This document shows, one piece after another, positions 1 through 9,358 of a stretch of DNA of 64,000 nt. Under the pieces are notes generated by a model. The model saw only the letters and a program-made list of their open reading frames with translations, did no database searches and was not told the origin of the DNA. How positions within the stretch are numbered: position 1 is the first letter of the stretch; every line of letters begins with the position of its first letter. The stretch is from a bacterium (GTDB lineage: Bacteria > Krumholzibacteriota > Krumholzibacteriia > JACNKJ01): assembly GCA_024231955.1 (NCBI GenBank), contig JAAEPZ010000764.1:186001-250000 (forward strand), written 5' to 3'. A program made the position numbers and the translations under genes.

Positions 1-1212
1 TGGGAGACTCATGATCGGAGCGAAAACCAGATCGCCAGGGACTACGCCTACAACATGCTGGCCCCTTTGGAGGAGAACGCAGTCATCTTCACCAATGGCG
101 ATAACGATACCTTCCCGCTCTGGTATATCCAGGAGGTGGAGGGCTTCCGCAAGGATGTGCGTGTCGTCAATCTCAGCCTTCTGAACACTGATTGGTATTC
201 GCGGCAATTGCGTGATTACGAGCCCAGGCTGCCGCTCTCCATGAGCGATGAGCAGTTGGCGGAGGTGATCACCCATTACTATCGCGCCCAGGATGGGAGA
301 ATCATCCAGCCGCGCGACGAGATCATCAACCACCTCTTCGTCAATGCCCAGCGTCTGCCCGACGGCTGGGACAGTCTGCCCTTCTACTTCGCCGTAACCG
401 TTCCGCGGGAGACGCTGAAACCCTACGAGAACTTCCTGAAGATGGAGGGGATGGCCTACCGCATGACCCTCACCGAGGGGAAGGACCAGGTGGATATCGA
501 CAAGCTGCGGCACAACCTGGAGCATGTCTTCGAATGGCGGGGGATACTGACCGAGGGGAACTCGACTGTCGAGGGCTTCTGGCGTGAGGGGGATGGTGCG
601 GTCCCCCAGACGATCTTCAACCAGGTGGGATCACCGGACGACGCTGAACTCGCTCTGCCCGACTTCTACAAAGATCAGACGACGGTCTATCTGATCCAGA
701 ACTACGCCGCCGCCTGGAGCAGGCTGGCGATTGAGATGGATCGCGGACGCAATGGGGTCGAGCAGGATTCGGAGCTGGCGGTGCGCTCCATGGAGATGGC
801 TCAGCTCATCCGTGAGGATCTGGCTCCCGTGGTGCTGTACATGGGCTATCTATACACCCGCAACGGCGAACCGGAGCGGGCCATGGCCACCTACATGAAA
901 TTTCTGGAGCAGGATTCGACCAACGTTCAACTCTGGGCACGCTACGCCCAGGCTTGCGAGGCCGCCGAGAAGAACGAGGAGGTCATCAGTGCCCTGCAGC
1001 GGGTTATAAAACTCGACCCGGATTACGAACCGGCCGTCATCTCGCTGGCGGACTACATCATCGGCTATTATCCGACCGAGGAGAACCTGCAGTACATCAC
1101 CCGTCTGCTGGAAAACTACCTGCGCCGACATCCGGACAGCCCGCCGGCACGTGATCGTCTTGAGATCCTGCAGGGCGCGGATACCGCGCCTCCTGCCGGG
1201 GAGGACGGCTGA
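1..1212 (+). CDS. DUF2723 (GT117-like) protein, C-terminal part with TPRs (5' partial)
   Basis: The frame is open from base 1 and ends at 1212, giving 403 visible residues; the start lies outside the window. The first residues read HDRSENQIARDYAYNML, which matches the segment after the membrane domain of DUF2723 proteins (the GT117 / protein O-mannosyltransferase-like family, common in FCB bacteria). No membrane segment is visible here, so this is the soluble C-terminal half. The last 130 or so residues contain two to three tetratricopeptide-like helical repeats (the stretch around GEPERAMATYMKFLEQD and the next unit). The following epimerase start overlaps the stop, so both belong to one transcript. 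The family is thought to transfer sugars from polyprenyl carriers at the membrane, but the catalytic part is not in view. Family assignment is fairly secure; activity is not. Confidence 0.75.
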   Translation, partial: WETHDRSENQIARDYAYNMLAPLEENAVIFTNGDNDTFPLWYIQEVEGFRKDVRVVNLSLLNTDWYSRQLRDYEPRLPLSMSDEQLAEVITHYYRAQDGRIIQPRDEIINHLFVNAQRLPDGWDSLPFYFAVTVPRETLKPYENFLKMEGMAYRMTLTEGKDQVDIDKLRHNLEHVFEWRGILTEGNSTVEGFWREGDGAVPQTIFNQVGSPDDAELALPDFYKDQTTVYLIQNYAAAWSRLAIEMDRGRNGVEQDSELAVRSMEMAQLIREDLAPVVLYMGYLYTRNGEPERAMATYMKFLEQDSTNVQLWARYAQACEAAEKNEEVISALQRVIKLDPDYEPAVISLADYIIGYYPTEENLQYITRLLENYLRRHPDSPPARDRLEILQGADTAPPAGEDG

Positions 1213-2168
1213 TGGGTGACCGTGGCAAGGCGGTCGTAACCGGCGCCGCCGGTTTCATCGGGTCGAGTATCGTCGACCGTCTGCTCGCCGAGGGGCGCGA
1301 TGTGGTGGGCATTGACAGCCTGACCGACTACTACGACCCCGGGCGCAAGCGGCGCAATATTGCCGCGGCCCTGACGAGCGGGAGATTCACATTCGTCGAG
1401 GAGGATCTCGTCAAGGCGGATCTGTCGCGGTTGATCGATGGGTGCGACACGATTTTCCACCAGGCCGCCCAGGCCGGCGTCCGCGCAAGCTGGGGCGATG
1501 AGTTCTCGATCTATCTGCACTGCAATCTGGATGCGACCCAGCGGCTGCTCGAGGCCGTCAAGGTGGATCAGGGGATCAAACTCGTGTATGCCAGCTCAAG
1601 CTCCATCTACGGTGCGGTATCCGAACTGCCGATGCGGGAGACGAGTCTGCCCCGCCCGTTCAGCCCCTATGGCGTGACCAAGCTGGCGGCGGAGCAACTT
1701 GTCGATCTTTACCGACTCAACTACGGAGTCCGGGCTTCCGCCCTGCGCTACTTCACCGTCTACGGACCGCGTCAGCGCCCCGATATGGCCTTCAATATCT
1801 TCATCCGTGCTGCGCTGGCCGGCGAGAAGCTGACGATCTACGGTGACGGTTCGCAGACCCGGGATTTCACGTTCATCGAGGATATCGTAGAGGCCAACTT
1901 CCGGGCGGCCGCCTATGACGGCGACGAGTATGTCTTCAACGCCGGCGGCGGGAGCCGCGTTACGTTGAAGCGTGCCCTGGAACTTGTTGAGGAGGCCGTG
2001 GGCCTCCCTCTGGAGCTTGATTATCAGCCGGCCAGTCGGGGCGACGTCCCCGATACGCTGGCGGCGACGGACAGAATCGAAAGTGAACTGGGCTTCAAAC
2101 CGGAGATCGGACTGGCCGCAGGGCTGGCCCGGGAGGTTGCGTGGTTCCGCGAAGAGGAGCTCGTGTGA
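1212..2168 (+). CDS. NAD-dependent sugar epimerase, UDP-glucuronate 4-epimerase type
   Basis: A 318-residue extended short-chain dehydrogenase/reductase. The NAD-binding motif GAAGFIG is at residues 11-17, and the catalytic elements are the Ser run in YASSSSIYG (about 126-134) and Y153xxxK157 in SPYGVTK. The DSLTDYYDP segment after the second strand is characteristic of UDP-glucuronate/galacturonate 4-epimerases. Such enzymes work in the cytoplasm and make a nucleotide sugar for surface glycans, which fits the glycosyltransferases that follow. Its ATG overlaps the last base of the upstream stop, and its own stop overlaps the next GTG start. Another 4-epimerase or dehydratase specificity is possible. 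Confidence 0.85.
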   Translation: MGDRGKAVVTGAAGFIGSSIVDRLLAEGRDVVGIDSLTDYYDPGRKRRNIAAALTSGRFTFVEEDLVKADLSRLIDGCDTIFHQAAQAGVRASWGDEFSIYLHCNLDATQRLLEAVKVDQGIKLVYASSSSIYGAVSELPMRETSLPRPFSPYGVTKLAAEQLVDLYRLNYGVRASALRYFTVYGPRQRPDMAFNIFIRAALAGEKLTIYGDGSQTRDFTFIEDIVEANFRAAAYDGDEYVFNAGGGSRVTLKRALELVEEAVGLPLELDYQPASRGDVPDTLAATDRIESELGFKPEIGLAAGLAREVAWFREEELV

Positions 2169-3097
2169 AACTCAGCATCGTGATTCCCGCCTACAACGAG
2201 ATCGAAAGTCTGCCCAGACTGGTGGAGATGATTCACCAGCATACCGCGGCGTTTGCCCCCTATGAAATTCTGGTGATTGATGACGGCAGCACGGACGACA
2301 GCAGGGTTATGCTGGAGACGATGGCTGCGGAGGATCCGTGCGTCGGCTATGTGTTCTTTGGCCGCAACTACGGCAAAAGCGCCGCGCTGGCCACGGCCTT
2401 TCAGCGGGTGCGTGGCGAGTTCGTGATCACGATGGATGCGGATCTCCAGGATGACCCCGCAGAGATCCCCCGCATGATCGCCAAATTGGAGGAGGGGTTC
2501 GATCTGGTGAGCGGCTGGAAGAGAGAGCGGCACGATCCCATTACCAAGACCCTGCCCAGCAAGTGCTGGAACGCACTGGTGCGCAAGGTGTCCGGTCTGA
2601 AACTTCACGACTTCAACTGCGGCTTCAAGGCCTATCGCCGTGAGGTCGCGGAGAGTATCCGGCTCTACGGCGAGATGCACCGCTACGTACCGGTACTGGC
2701 CAATTGGCAGGGCTTCCGCGTGACCGAGATCCCCGTGCAGCATCATGCCCGGCGTTTCGGTCAAAGCAAATTCGGTGGGCGCCGATTCCTCAACGGCATC
2801 TTCGACCTGCTGACTGTCACCTTTATCGCGAGACGCTCCGCCGCGCCGCTCCACTTCTTCGGTCGGATTGCGTTTTACCTGCTGGCGATAGGCATGGCGA
2901 TCAATCTCTACTTCGCCGGCGTCTGGATCGTTACGCAGACTCTCCATGTGCGCCCGCTCATGATCCTGGGACTGATCCTGGTGATCCTCGGATTCCAGTT
3001 TGCGTCTCTGGGCCTTTTGGGTGAGTTGATGATCCATCTGCGCGGTGGGGAGGAGAAGTATCGCATAGCTGCCGAGAAGGGCGCTCGTGGAGAGTAG
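2165..3097 (+). CDS. GT2 glycosyltransferase, polyprenyl-phosphate sugar synthase (GtrB-like)
   Basis: A 310-residue family-2 glycosyltransferase. The N-terminal fold shows the nucleotide-binding IVIPAYNE and DDGSTD motifs and the metal-binding MDADLQDDP motif. Two hydrophobic segments near the C-terminus (roughly residues 240-265 and 272-300) are the membrane anchors typical of enzymes that load a sugar onto undecaprenyl phosphate. I chose the GTG at 2165: it forms a GTGA overlap with the epimerase stop and sits about 5 bases after a GAGGAG ribosome site. The ATG at 2141 would add eight non-conserved residues. The likely role is supplying a lipid-linked sugar donor for GT-C enzymes such as the DUF2723, YfhO and 19280 proteins; the sugar is unknown. 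Confidence 0.85.
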   Translation: MKLSIVIPAYNEIESLPRLVEMIHQHTAAFAPYEILVIDDGSTDDSRVMLETMAAEDPCVGYVFFGRNYGKSAALATAFQRVRGEFVITMDADLQDDPAEIPRMIAKLEEGFDLVSGWKRERHDPITKTLPSKCWNALVRKVSGLKLHDFNCGFKAYRREVAESIRLYGEMHRYVPVLANWQGFRVTEIPVQHHARRFGQSKFGGRRFLNGIFDLLTVTFIARRSAAPLHFFGRIAFYLLAIGMAINLYFAGVWIVTQTLHVRPLMILGLILVILGFQFASLGLLGELMIHLRGGEEKYRIAAEKGARGE

Positions 3098-3998
3098 AAC
3101 TCTGAAGGTGGCCGTGGTGGTGCTCAACTGGAACGGCGTCGAGGTTCTGCCGCTTTGCCTGGAGAGCCTGAGTCGTGCGGCCGCAGCCAGTCGTCACGAT
3201 ATGGATCTGATGGTGGTGGACAACAACTCCACCGATGGATCCTGTGAACTGCTGGCGGAGCAATATCCGGATTGGGAATTGTTGCGCAGTTCCGCGAACC
3301 TGGGATTCGCCGGTGGGATGAATCTGGGAATCCGGGAATATCTGGAGCGGGATGTCGACTACATCTGTGTCGTCAACAATGACATCGAAGCCGATTCCGG
3401 CCTGTTTGATCCCCTGCTGATTGACCTGGAGACGGAGGCGCGACGCGGTGCGGCCTGCCCCCGTATGCACTATTTCGAGCCGCGGGAGCGGATCTGGTAT
3501 GGTGGGGGAAAGGTTGGGCGCCTGACTCTGGTCAGCCGTCATCTGGGGATCCGTAAAAAAGCGCAGGGACGTTGGTTGCAGGCCGCCGATACGGGCTACC
3601 TGACGGGTTGCTGTCTGATGGGTCGCACGGAGTTCTGGCGCACTACCGAGGGATTTGACGAAGAATTTGGATTCTACTCCGAAGATGTCGATCTTTCGTT
3701 GCGCGCATCCGGTCTGGGTTGGACCCTGAGGTACGTACCTGCGGGACTGCTTTATCACAAGGTCGGGTATTCGAGCGGCGGCGGCGGCACCGCGCGGAAA
3801 TTGCGAGCCCAACGGATAGCCGTCGGCGCTCTGGTGCGACGTCACAGGCATCCCGCTCTGCAGCCGATTGCCTGGGCGGGTTGGAGTCTGTTCGCCTGCA
3901 GGGGGGCACTGGCGGCAATCCTGCGCGGTGAGGGGGGGATCGTGATGTCTTTATTCAAATCCATCCTGCCATGGGGGAAGAGAGGGTCAGGTCCGTGA
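3087..3998 (+). CDS. GT2 glycosyltransferase, rhamnosyltransferase-like
   Basis: A 303-residue soluble or peripheral family-2 glycosyltransferase. It begins with VAVVVLNWNGVEVLPLCLES, has DNNSTDGS in the donor site and NNDIEAD as the DxD-type metal site, and shows the GFDEEFGFYSEDVDLSLRA acceptor-side motif typical of the rhamnosyl/GlcNAc transferase group that builds O-antigen-like chains. The GTG start at 3087 overlaps the preceding gene by 11 bases and the end overlaps the next start (GTGA), so it is translationally coupled on both sides. The C-terminal 40 residues are weakly hydrophobic. Donor and acceptor cannot be read from sequence. Confidence 0.85.
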   Translation: MESRTLKVAVVVLNWNGVEVLPLCLESLSRAAAASRHDMDLMVVDNNSTDGSCELLAEQYPDWELLRSSANLGFAGGMNLGIREYLERDVDYICVVNNDIEADSGLFDPLLIDLETEARRGAACPRMHYFEPRERIWYGGGKVGRLTLVSRHLGIRKKAQGRWLQAADTGYLTGCCLMGRTEFWRTTEGFDEEFGFYSEDVDLSLRASGLGWTLRYVPAGLLYHKVGYSSGGGGTARKLRAQRIAVGALVRRHRHPALQPIAWAGWSLFACRGALAAILRGEGGIVMSLFKSILPWGKRGSGP

Positions 3999-6454
3999 AC
4001 GATCAGAATGTCGAACGAGGCCACTTCAAGCACTTGTTGCACCTCTCCTCCTGGCAAGGCGCGATCGGCGCGATTTTGCTTTTCGCCGTTCTGCTGACGA
4101 TTCTCTACCCCGAAGCCATTCTTCAGGGCAAGGTCTTCATCAGTCCCGACAGCCTGGCTCCTCTCGGTTTCGCCAGCTACGTCCAGGAGCATGAACTGGA
4201 TGTCGCCCGGTGGAATCCGTTCATCTTCAACGGCATGCCCGCGTTCGCCAGTCTGAGTTACAATCCCGGCCTATACCCCGTATCCCTTCTCATCCGCTTC
4301 GTCATCGACCATCTGGGTGCGCAACCACTGACCTGGCTTCTGTTCCACTACTTGTGGGCGGGACTCGGCATCTTTCTGCTGCTGCGCAATCGCCGTGTGC
4401 GGGGTTGGCTGGCCTGGTTGGCCGGCGCCTGGTTCATATTGCTGCCGGCGCAAGTCGCCATCGGCGCATACGGACACGGCAGCAAAGTCATGACCCTGGC
4501 CTGGATCCCCTGGGTGCTGTTGTTTTGCGATCGCCTCGTCGGGGGACGGAGACTGCTGCTCGATGCCGGCCTCCTGGCGCTCTGCATCTCCTGCCTGCTG
4601 CTGACCGCCCATGTTCAGGTCGTCTACTACGGACTGATGACCTTGGGGCTGTTTGCCCTGTTCCGGCTCGTGCAGGCCGGGATGAGCAAGGGGGGCGGCC
4701 AGGTTGTGAAGCCGCTGCTGTTTGGCGTCCTGGCGATCCTGCTTGCCGTCAGCACGGCCGTGCTGCTCTATGGCCCGGTTCAGGAGTATAGCCATCACTC
4801 CATCCGCGGCGTGGGCGAGGGGGGCGGAGCCGCCTACGAATACGCCACCGCCTGGAGTCTGTCGCCGACGGAGTGGATCACTTTCCTGATCCCCAGCAGC
4901 AGGGGATTCGGCGAGGAGAGCTACTTCGGCAAGATGCCGATGACCAACTATCCCAACTACCTGGGTGTGCTGCCGTTCCTGGCGGCGATTCTCCTCTTCT
5001 GGAGGGGTCCACGCAGACCATTTGATATCTTCTTCGCCGCGCTGCTGCTCTTCGCGACGATCGTGGCTGCGGGCAAATACCTGCCCATCCTCTACAAACC
5101 GCTGTACGATCTGCTGCCCTGGTTCAACCGTTTTCGGGTGCCGGTGATGATCCTGCTGCTGCAGCAACTGGCCCTGGCGGTGCTGCTTGCCCGCGGACTG
5201 GAGAGAGCGCTTCGGGATGGAGCGGCTCTAAAGGGGATGCGACAGCTGACGATTATCGGAATCGTATTTCTCCTGCTGGTCATGGTCATTGGACCGGGAC
5301 AGGTAGAGAGCGCAGCCAGAAGCGGACTGACGGAGCGTTACGGGGCTCAGTTGGCCCGAGCGCCGCAACCGCAGGCGCGGGCCTTCGTCAATGGCCTGGC
5401 CGAGCAGGCGGCGGAGTGGGTGCGCGGTGAAACGCTCCGGTCGGGTATGCTGTTGCTGCTCCTCCTGGGCGCTCTGGAGTTCCTGCGCAGGAGGGGGGAT
5501 CATCGGCTTGCCGTCCCCCTTGTTCTGCTGACTGCGGGGTTGGCGCTGCTGGTGGATATGCTGCCCCTGGACAAGAAGATCCTCAACCCCTCCGCGCACT
5601 GGCAGCAGCGCGCGAACGTGCAGCTTTGGGGGCGTGAGCAGACGCCTGCGCAGCAATTGCCGCGCAACACATTGAACTTTCTTAATCAGAATCTGGAGAA
5701 CCAGCGCTTCTACGGCCTGCCCGGCAGCCGCTTCCAGGGCAACGAGGCCGCCGCGGAGGGACTCGCGAATTTCGGCGGTTACCATGCCGCCAAGCTGGCG
5801 TTGGCGGACTCCGTGCTGAAGGCGCTGCCCCAGGGGGGCGTTGAACTGCTGAGTCGTTTCGCCGTCCGTTATCTGGTGGCGCCCCAAGCCGGCAACTTCG
5901 GACCGGACTTTCGACTTGCCGACTCGGGGGAGGAGTTCGTCTTCGAAAATACACGGGCGCGCCCGCGGCTTTTTGTCGCCAATCGGAAGATTGTCGTGGA
6001 GGATGTCGTCCGGAGTCGGAAACGGCTGCTTGAGGGAAAGGCCACCGAGGATGTACTGTATCTTGATGGCGACCCGGGATTTCCCCCGGTTGTCGCCGAC
6101 CAGGGTGACTATGCGGCACCGGGGAGCATCGCTGCGGTGGAGTGGGGGCTGGAGAGCGTGAGTTGCGAGGTCGACCTGGAGCAGCCGGCCGTGATCGTGC
6201 TGGCGGATATGATCTACCCCGGCTGGTGCGTTGATATCGATGGTGCGGCGGCGAACTTGATGACGGCCGACGGCTTTTTCAGGGCGGCGTCGCTGCCGGC
6301 GGGCAGCCATACCGTCAACTTCCGTTTCAATCCGTCCGGGATGGAGCGGTACATGCTTTGGCGTTGGCTTGGCTATGGTGGTATCTTGCTGCTGTTGCTG
6401 GGAGGCGCTTTCCAGGCGCGCAGACAAAAAGGGTTGTCGGATATTGCTGCATGA
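3995..6454 (+). CDS. YfhO-family multi-spanning membrane protein (GT-C type)
   Basis: About 819 residues. A first hydrophobic helix is followed by a long periplasmic loop (around NPFIFNGMPAFASLSYNPG), at least ten further membrane segments up to about residue 540, and a C-terminal soluble beta-rich domain closing with PGWCVDIDG, the hallmark end of YfhO proteins, then one last helix. YfhO members are GT-C-like proteins implicated in glycosylating lipoteichoic acid or other surface polymers from polyprenyl-linked donors. I prefer GTG 3995, which overlaps the upstream stop (GTGA) and follows an AGAGGG site by 8 bases; ATG 3971 has no clear ribosome site. Lying between a GtrB-like and a Dpm1-like donor synthase, it is a plausible user of those lipid-sugar donors. 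Confidence 0.8.
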   Translation: MNDQNVERGHFKHLLHLSSWQGAIGAILLFAVLLTILYPEAILQGKVFISPDSLAPLGFASYVQEHELDVARWNPFIFNGMPAFASLSYNPGLYPVSLLIRFVIDHLGAQPLTWLLFHYLWAGLGIFLLLRNRRVRGWLAWLAGAWFILLPAQVAIGAYGHGSKVMTLAWIPWVLLFCDRLVGGRRLLLDAGLLALCISCLLLTAHVQVVYYGLMTLGLFALFRLVQAGMSKGGGQVVKPLLFGVLAILLAVSTAVLLYGPVQEYSHHSIRGVGEGGGAAYEYATAWSLSPTEWITFLIPSSRGFGEESYFGKMPMTNYPNYLGVLPFLAAILLFWRGPRRPFDIFFAALLLFATIVAAGKYLPILYKPLYDLLPWFNRFRVPVMILLLQQLALAVLLARGLERALRDGAALKGMRQLTIIGIVFLLLVMVIGPGQVESAARSGLTERYGAQLARAPQPQARAFVNGLAEQAAEWVRGETLRSGMLLLLLLGALEFLRRRGDHRLAVPLVLLTAGLALLVDMLPLDKKILNPSAHWQQRANVQLWGREQTPAQQLPRNTLNFLNQNLENQRFYGLPGSRFQGNEAAAEGLANFGGYHAAKLALADSVLKALPQGGVELLSRFAVRYLVAPQAGNFGPDFRLADSGEEFVFENTRARPRLFVANRKIVVEDVVRSRKRLLEGKATEDVLYLDGDPGFPPVVADQGDYAAPGSIAAVEWGLESVSCEVDLEQPAVIVLADMIYPGWCVDIDGAAANLMTADGFFRAASLPAGSHTVNFRFNPSGMERYMLWRWLGYGGILLLLLGGAFQARRQKGLSDIAA

Positions 6455-6508
6455 GCCGGTGCTGCAGACCGGAATTGGGCAAAGGGATATTTACCGAGGA
6501 GGGCAGGC

Positions 6509-7246
6509 ATGAAGGGCCTGATCATCATTCCGACCTATAACGAGATGGAAAATATCGAGTCGATTGTCGAAACGGTGTTGGCGCTCGACGAACGGTTCAG
6601 AGTGCTGGTCGTGGATGACAACTCACCCGATGGAACGGCCGCTCTGGTCAAGGCCCTGCCTGCATTCGGCGAGCGGGTGGACATTATCGAGCGTCCGGGC
6701 AAGATGGGGTTGGGCAGCGCCTATATCCGGGGGTTCCAGTGGGCGCTGGAGCGGCCCGAGATTGAATGCGTTTTCGAGATGGATGCCGATTTCTCCCATA
6801 ACCCGGAAGATCTGCTGCGGTTGATGGCCGTGGTGGAGAATGGCTACGATCTCGCACTGGGCAGCCGGTATCTCGAAGGTGTAACCGTGGTCAATTGGCC
6901 TTTGCGGCGTCTGGTGTTGAGCTTTGGCGCGAATATCTACACGCGTATCGTCACCGGAATGAAGATTCGGGACGCCACCGGCGGTTTCAAGTGCTTCCGG
7001 CGCGAGGTGCTGGAGTACATCCCGCTGGAGCTGATCCAGAGTGACGGCTACAGCTTCCAGATAGAGATGAACTACCAGGCCTGGAAGCGCGGATTCCGCA
7101 TCAAGGAGATTCCGATCGTGTTCACGGATCGGCGTGTCGGGGTCAGCAAAATGAGCAAGAAGATCATCTTTGAAGCCGTCTGGATGGTGTGGCGCATGCG
7201 TTTCAACCGCCTGCGCGACGGTCGGTGGAAAGGTGGCAGGGGTTGA
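6509..7246 (+). CDS. Polyprenol monophosphomannose synthase (Dpm1-like GT2)
   Basis: A 245-residue soluble GT2 enzyme without C-terminal membrane helices, as in the short Dpm1 class. It starts KGLIIIPTYNEMENIESIVE, has the donor motif VVDDNSPDGT and metal motif EMDADFSHNPED, and shows the GSRYLEG and DATGGFKCFRREVLE segments highly typical of dolichol/polyprenol-phosphate mannosyltransferases. It transfers mannose (or another hexose) from GDP-sugar to a polyprenyl phosphate on the cytoplasmic face. A strong GAGGAGGG site precedes the ATG. The 54-base gap before it is one of the few gaps in this operon and holds a small CCGGT/ACCGG hairpin (6456-6472). Confidence 0.88.
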   Translation: MKGLIIIPTYNEMENIESIVETVLALDERFRVLVVDDNSPDGTAALVKALPAFGERVDIIERPGKMGLGSAYIRGFQWALERPEIECVFEMDADFSHNPEDLLRLMAVVENGYDLALGSRYLEGVTVVNWPLRRLVLSFGANIYTRIVTGMKIRDATGGFKCFRREVLEYIPLELIQSDGYSFQIEMNYQAWKRGFRIKEIPIVFTDRRVGVSKMSKKIIFEAVWMVWRMRFNRLRDGRWKGGRG

Positions 7247-9357
7247 GCAGGATTACGGTAATCTATGTCAGTTACAACTCGGGCGAGGAGATCCTCGCCA
7301 GTGTGCGGAGCCTGCGTGAAAACGGTTGCCGTCACGAACTGAAGATCATCGTCGTCGACAACGCCAGCCCGGACGGCAGCGCCGAAATGCTGGTCGGCGA
7401 TCCCGAGATCCAGGTGATCGCCAACGAGGTGAATCTGGGTTACGGCCGAGCCGTCAATCTCGGCATCGAGGCGGCCGACGGAGATTACTACCTGATCCTG
7501 AATCCCGATGTGACCGTCAACGCCGGTTCTATTGATCGCCTGGTCGCGTTCATGGAGACCCACCCGGATGCCGGCATTGCAGGCGCGAAGCTGCTCAACG
7601 AGGATGGCTCGCTCCAGCACTCCTGTCGCTCATTCTACACGTTCTGGACGATCCTGCTTCGTCGCACACCCCTGGGCAAACTCCTCCCCCGCTCGAATGC
7701 GCTCAGTCACCATCTGATGCTCGACTACGATCATGCCGAGGACAGGCGGGTGGACTGGGTGCTGGGCGCCTGCATGCTGGTGCGCCCTCAGGCCGTGGCC
7801 GACGTGGGGGGGATGGATCGCCGTTTCTTCCTCTACTTCGAGGATGTCGACTGGTGCTATCGCATGGGCAAGAGGGGCTGGCATGTCTGGTATGTGGCCG
7901 ATGCCGTGATGAATCACCTCCACAAGCGGGCGAGCGCGCGGCGAAATCCATTCAGCCGCAGTCTGCTGATACACGTCACCAGCTTCATCCACTACACCGA
8001 GAAGTGGAATCCGGTCAGCTATCTTCTCAAGCGCTATCGCGACCCGATCAAGGGGCTCGGCCTGCTCCTGCTCGATTTTACGGCCATCAATCTGGCGGTC
8101 AAGGCCGCCACCTGGTTGCGGACCATCGGTCTGGCGGGGGCGTTCGAACACACCTATTACGTCCCGGAGGCCTATCAACGTTTCCTGCTGTTCTACAACG
8201 TGATCATCCTGGGAACGTTCTTCATCATCGGTCTCTATCGCACCAATCGGCGCGTCAGCGTGAGCGAGGAATTGCTGGCGTTGATCCGCGCCGCCCTGCT
8301 GGCGGGCGTCACGCTGATGTCGGCTACCTACCTTACCCATGAACGGGTAGTGTCGCGGGTCGTGATTCTGCTGAGCGTCACCCTGATGATCTTCTTCACG
8401 CTTTTCCTCCGGACCTGCCTGCGCCGTCTGCACAGGGCTTTCCTCCGCTACAACTTCGACCTGCGCCGGGTCTTGATCGTGGGCAGCCCCGAAGAGGCTC
8501 ATGAGCTTGGCGGGCTGATCCTCAAACACCCCGAATTGGGACTCGATCTCGTGGGACGGGTCTCTGCCAGCGATATCGATGGTCAGGGAGCCCTGGGCCG
8601 TCTGGCCGAATTGGAGACGATCAGTGTCGACGAAAGGGTGCAGGAGATCATCTTCGCCCCGTCGCTCAGCGCCCTGACGGCCGTGGCCTCGACCTTGCTA
8701 TGGTGCAAGAGGCGGAGCATCGATCTGCGTGTGCTCAGCGAGATGGCCGGTGTGATGAGTCGCGGCGCGGCGGTGGAGGATTTTCTCGGACGTCCGGCAA
8801 TAGCCTATCGCATGGAGGGGCTCTACCCGCTCCAACATTTCCTGAAGAGAGCATTCGATATTGTCTGGTCGCTGCCGCTCTGTCTGATCTCGCTTGTGCC
8901 CGGACTCCTGGTTCGTTCAACCCTGCGGGGACGGGGTGTGCGGGTGCCGATGCAGGTGCCTGTATTGGGACGCGGCGGCAACGTAGTACAATTGCCGCTG
9001 GTCATGAATGACCGTAATCGTATCCTTTCCGATCTCTGCAACCCCTGGCTCTACCTGGCCGTTCTGACGGGACATCTGAGCCTGGTGGGACCTGCGCCCC
9101 GCCTGCGTCCGGATATGCGGGACATGGATATGGAGGATATCCTGGCGATGCGCCCCGGTCTTACGGGCTATTGGCGCAGAGAGGGGGAGGGGAAGGAGGC
9201 CGGCGGCATGGACCTGCTCTACCTGCGCAACTGGAGCCTCGGGCTCGATGCTCAGATCTGGCTGGCAACATTGGGTGCCCAGATGAGAGGGCGCTACCCG
9301 ACATTTTTAATAGAGTCTTTAGATTTGAATCAACCTGTTGAGAAAGGCGAAGAGTGA
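7243..9357 (+). CDS. GT2 fused to a WbaP-like phosphoglycosyl transferase with a degenerate active site
   Basis: About 704 residues in three parts. Residues 1-240 are a GT2 domain (VIYVSYNSGEE, DNASPDGS, LNPDVTVNA, FFLYFEDVDWCYRM). Residues 275-425 hold about four membrane helices followed by a Rossmann-like strand (VLIVGSPEEA), the usual N-terminal half of WbaP/CpsE-type sugar transferases. The last 170 residues resemble the phosphoglycosyl transferase domain: KRAFDI, SLVGPAPR, MRPGLTGYW and LRNWSLGLD are kept. However, the catalytic Asp-Glu dyad expected 13-14 residues before SLVGP is Cys599-Asn600, and the RQERVG/KFRSM region is eroded. It is therefore probably not an active phosphosugar transferase; the GT2 half looks intact. 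TTG 7243 is preferred (TTGA overlap with the upstream stop); GTG 7225 is possible. Confidence 0.82.
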   Translation: MSRITVIYVSYNSGEEILASVRSLRENGCRHELKIIVVDNASPDGSAEMLVGDPEIQVIANEVNLGYGRAVNLGIEAADGDYYLILNPDVTVNAGSIDRLVAFMETHPDAGIAGAKLLNEDGSLQHSCRSFYTFWTILLRRTPLGKLLPRSNALSHHLMLDYDHAEDRRVDWVLGACMLVRPQAVADVGGMDRRFFLYFEDVDWCYRMGKRGWHVWYVADAVMNHLHKRASARRNPFSRSLLIHVTSFIHYTEKWNPVSYLLKRYRDPIKGLGLLLLDFTAINLAVKAATWLRTIGLAGAFEHTYYVPEAYQRFLLFYNVIILGTFFIIGLYRTNRRVSVSEELLALIRAALLAGVTLMSATYLTHERVVSRVVILLSVTLMIFFTLFLRTCLRRLHRAFLRYNFDLRRVLIVGSPEEAHELGGLILKHPELGLDLVGRVSASDIDGQGALGRLAELETISVDERVQEIIFAPSLSALTAVASTLLWCKRRSIDLRVLSEMAGVMSRGAAVEDFLGRPAIAYRMEGLYPLQHFLKRAFDIVWSLPLCLISLVPGLLVRSTLRGRGVRVPMQVPVLGRGGNVVQLPLVMNDRNRILSDLCNPWLYLAVLTGHLSLVGPAPRLRPDMRDMDMEDILAMRPGLTGYWRREGEGKEAGGMDLLYLRNWSLGLDAQIWLATLGAQMRGRYPTFLIESLDLNQPVEKGEE

Positions 9358-9358
9358 T

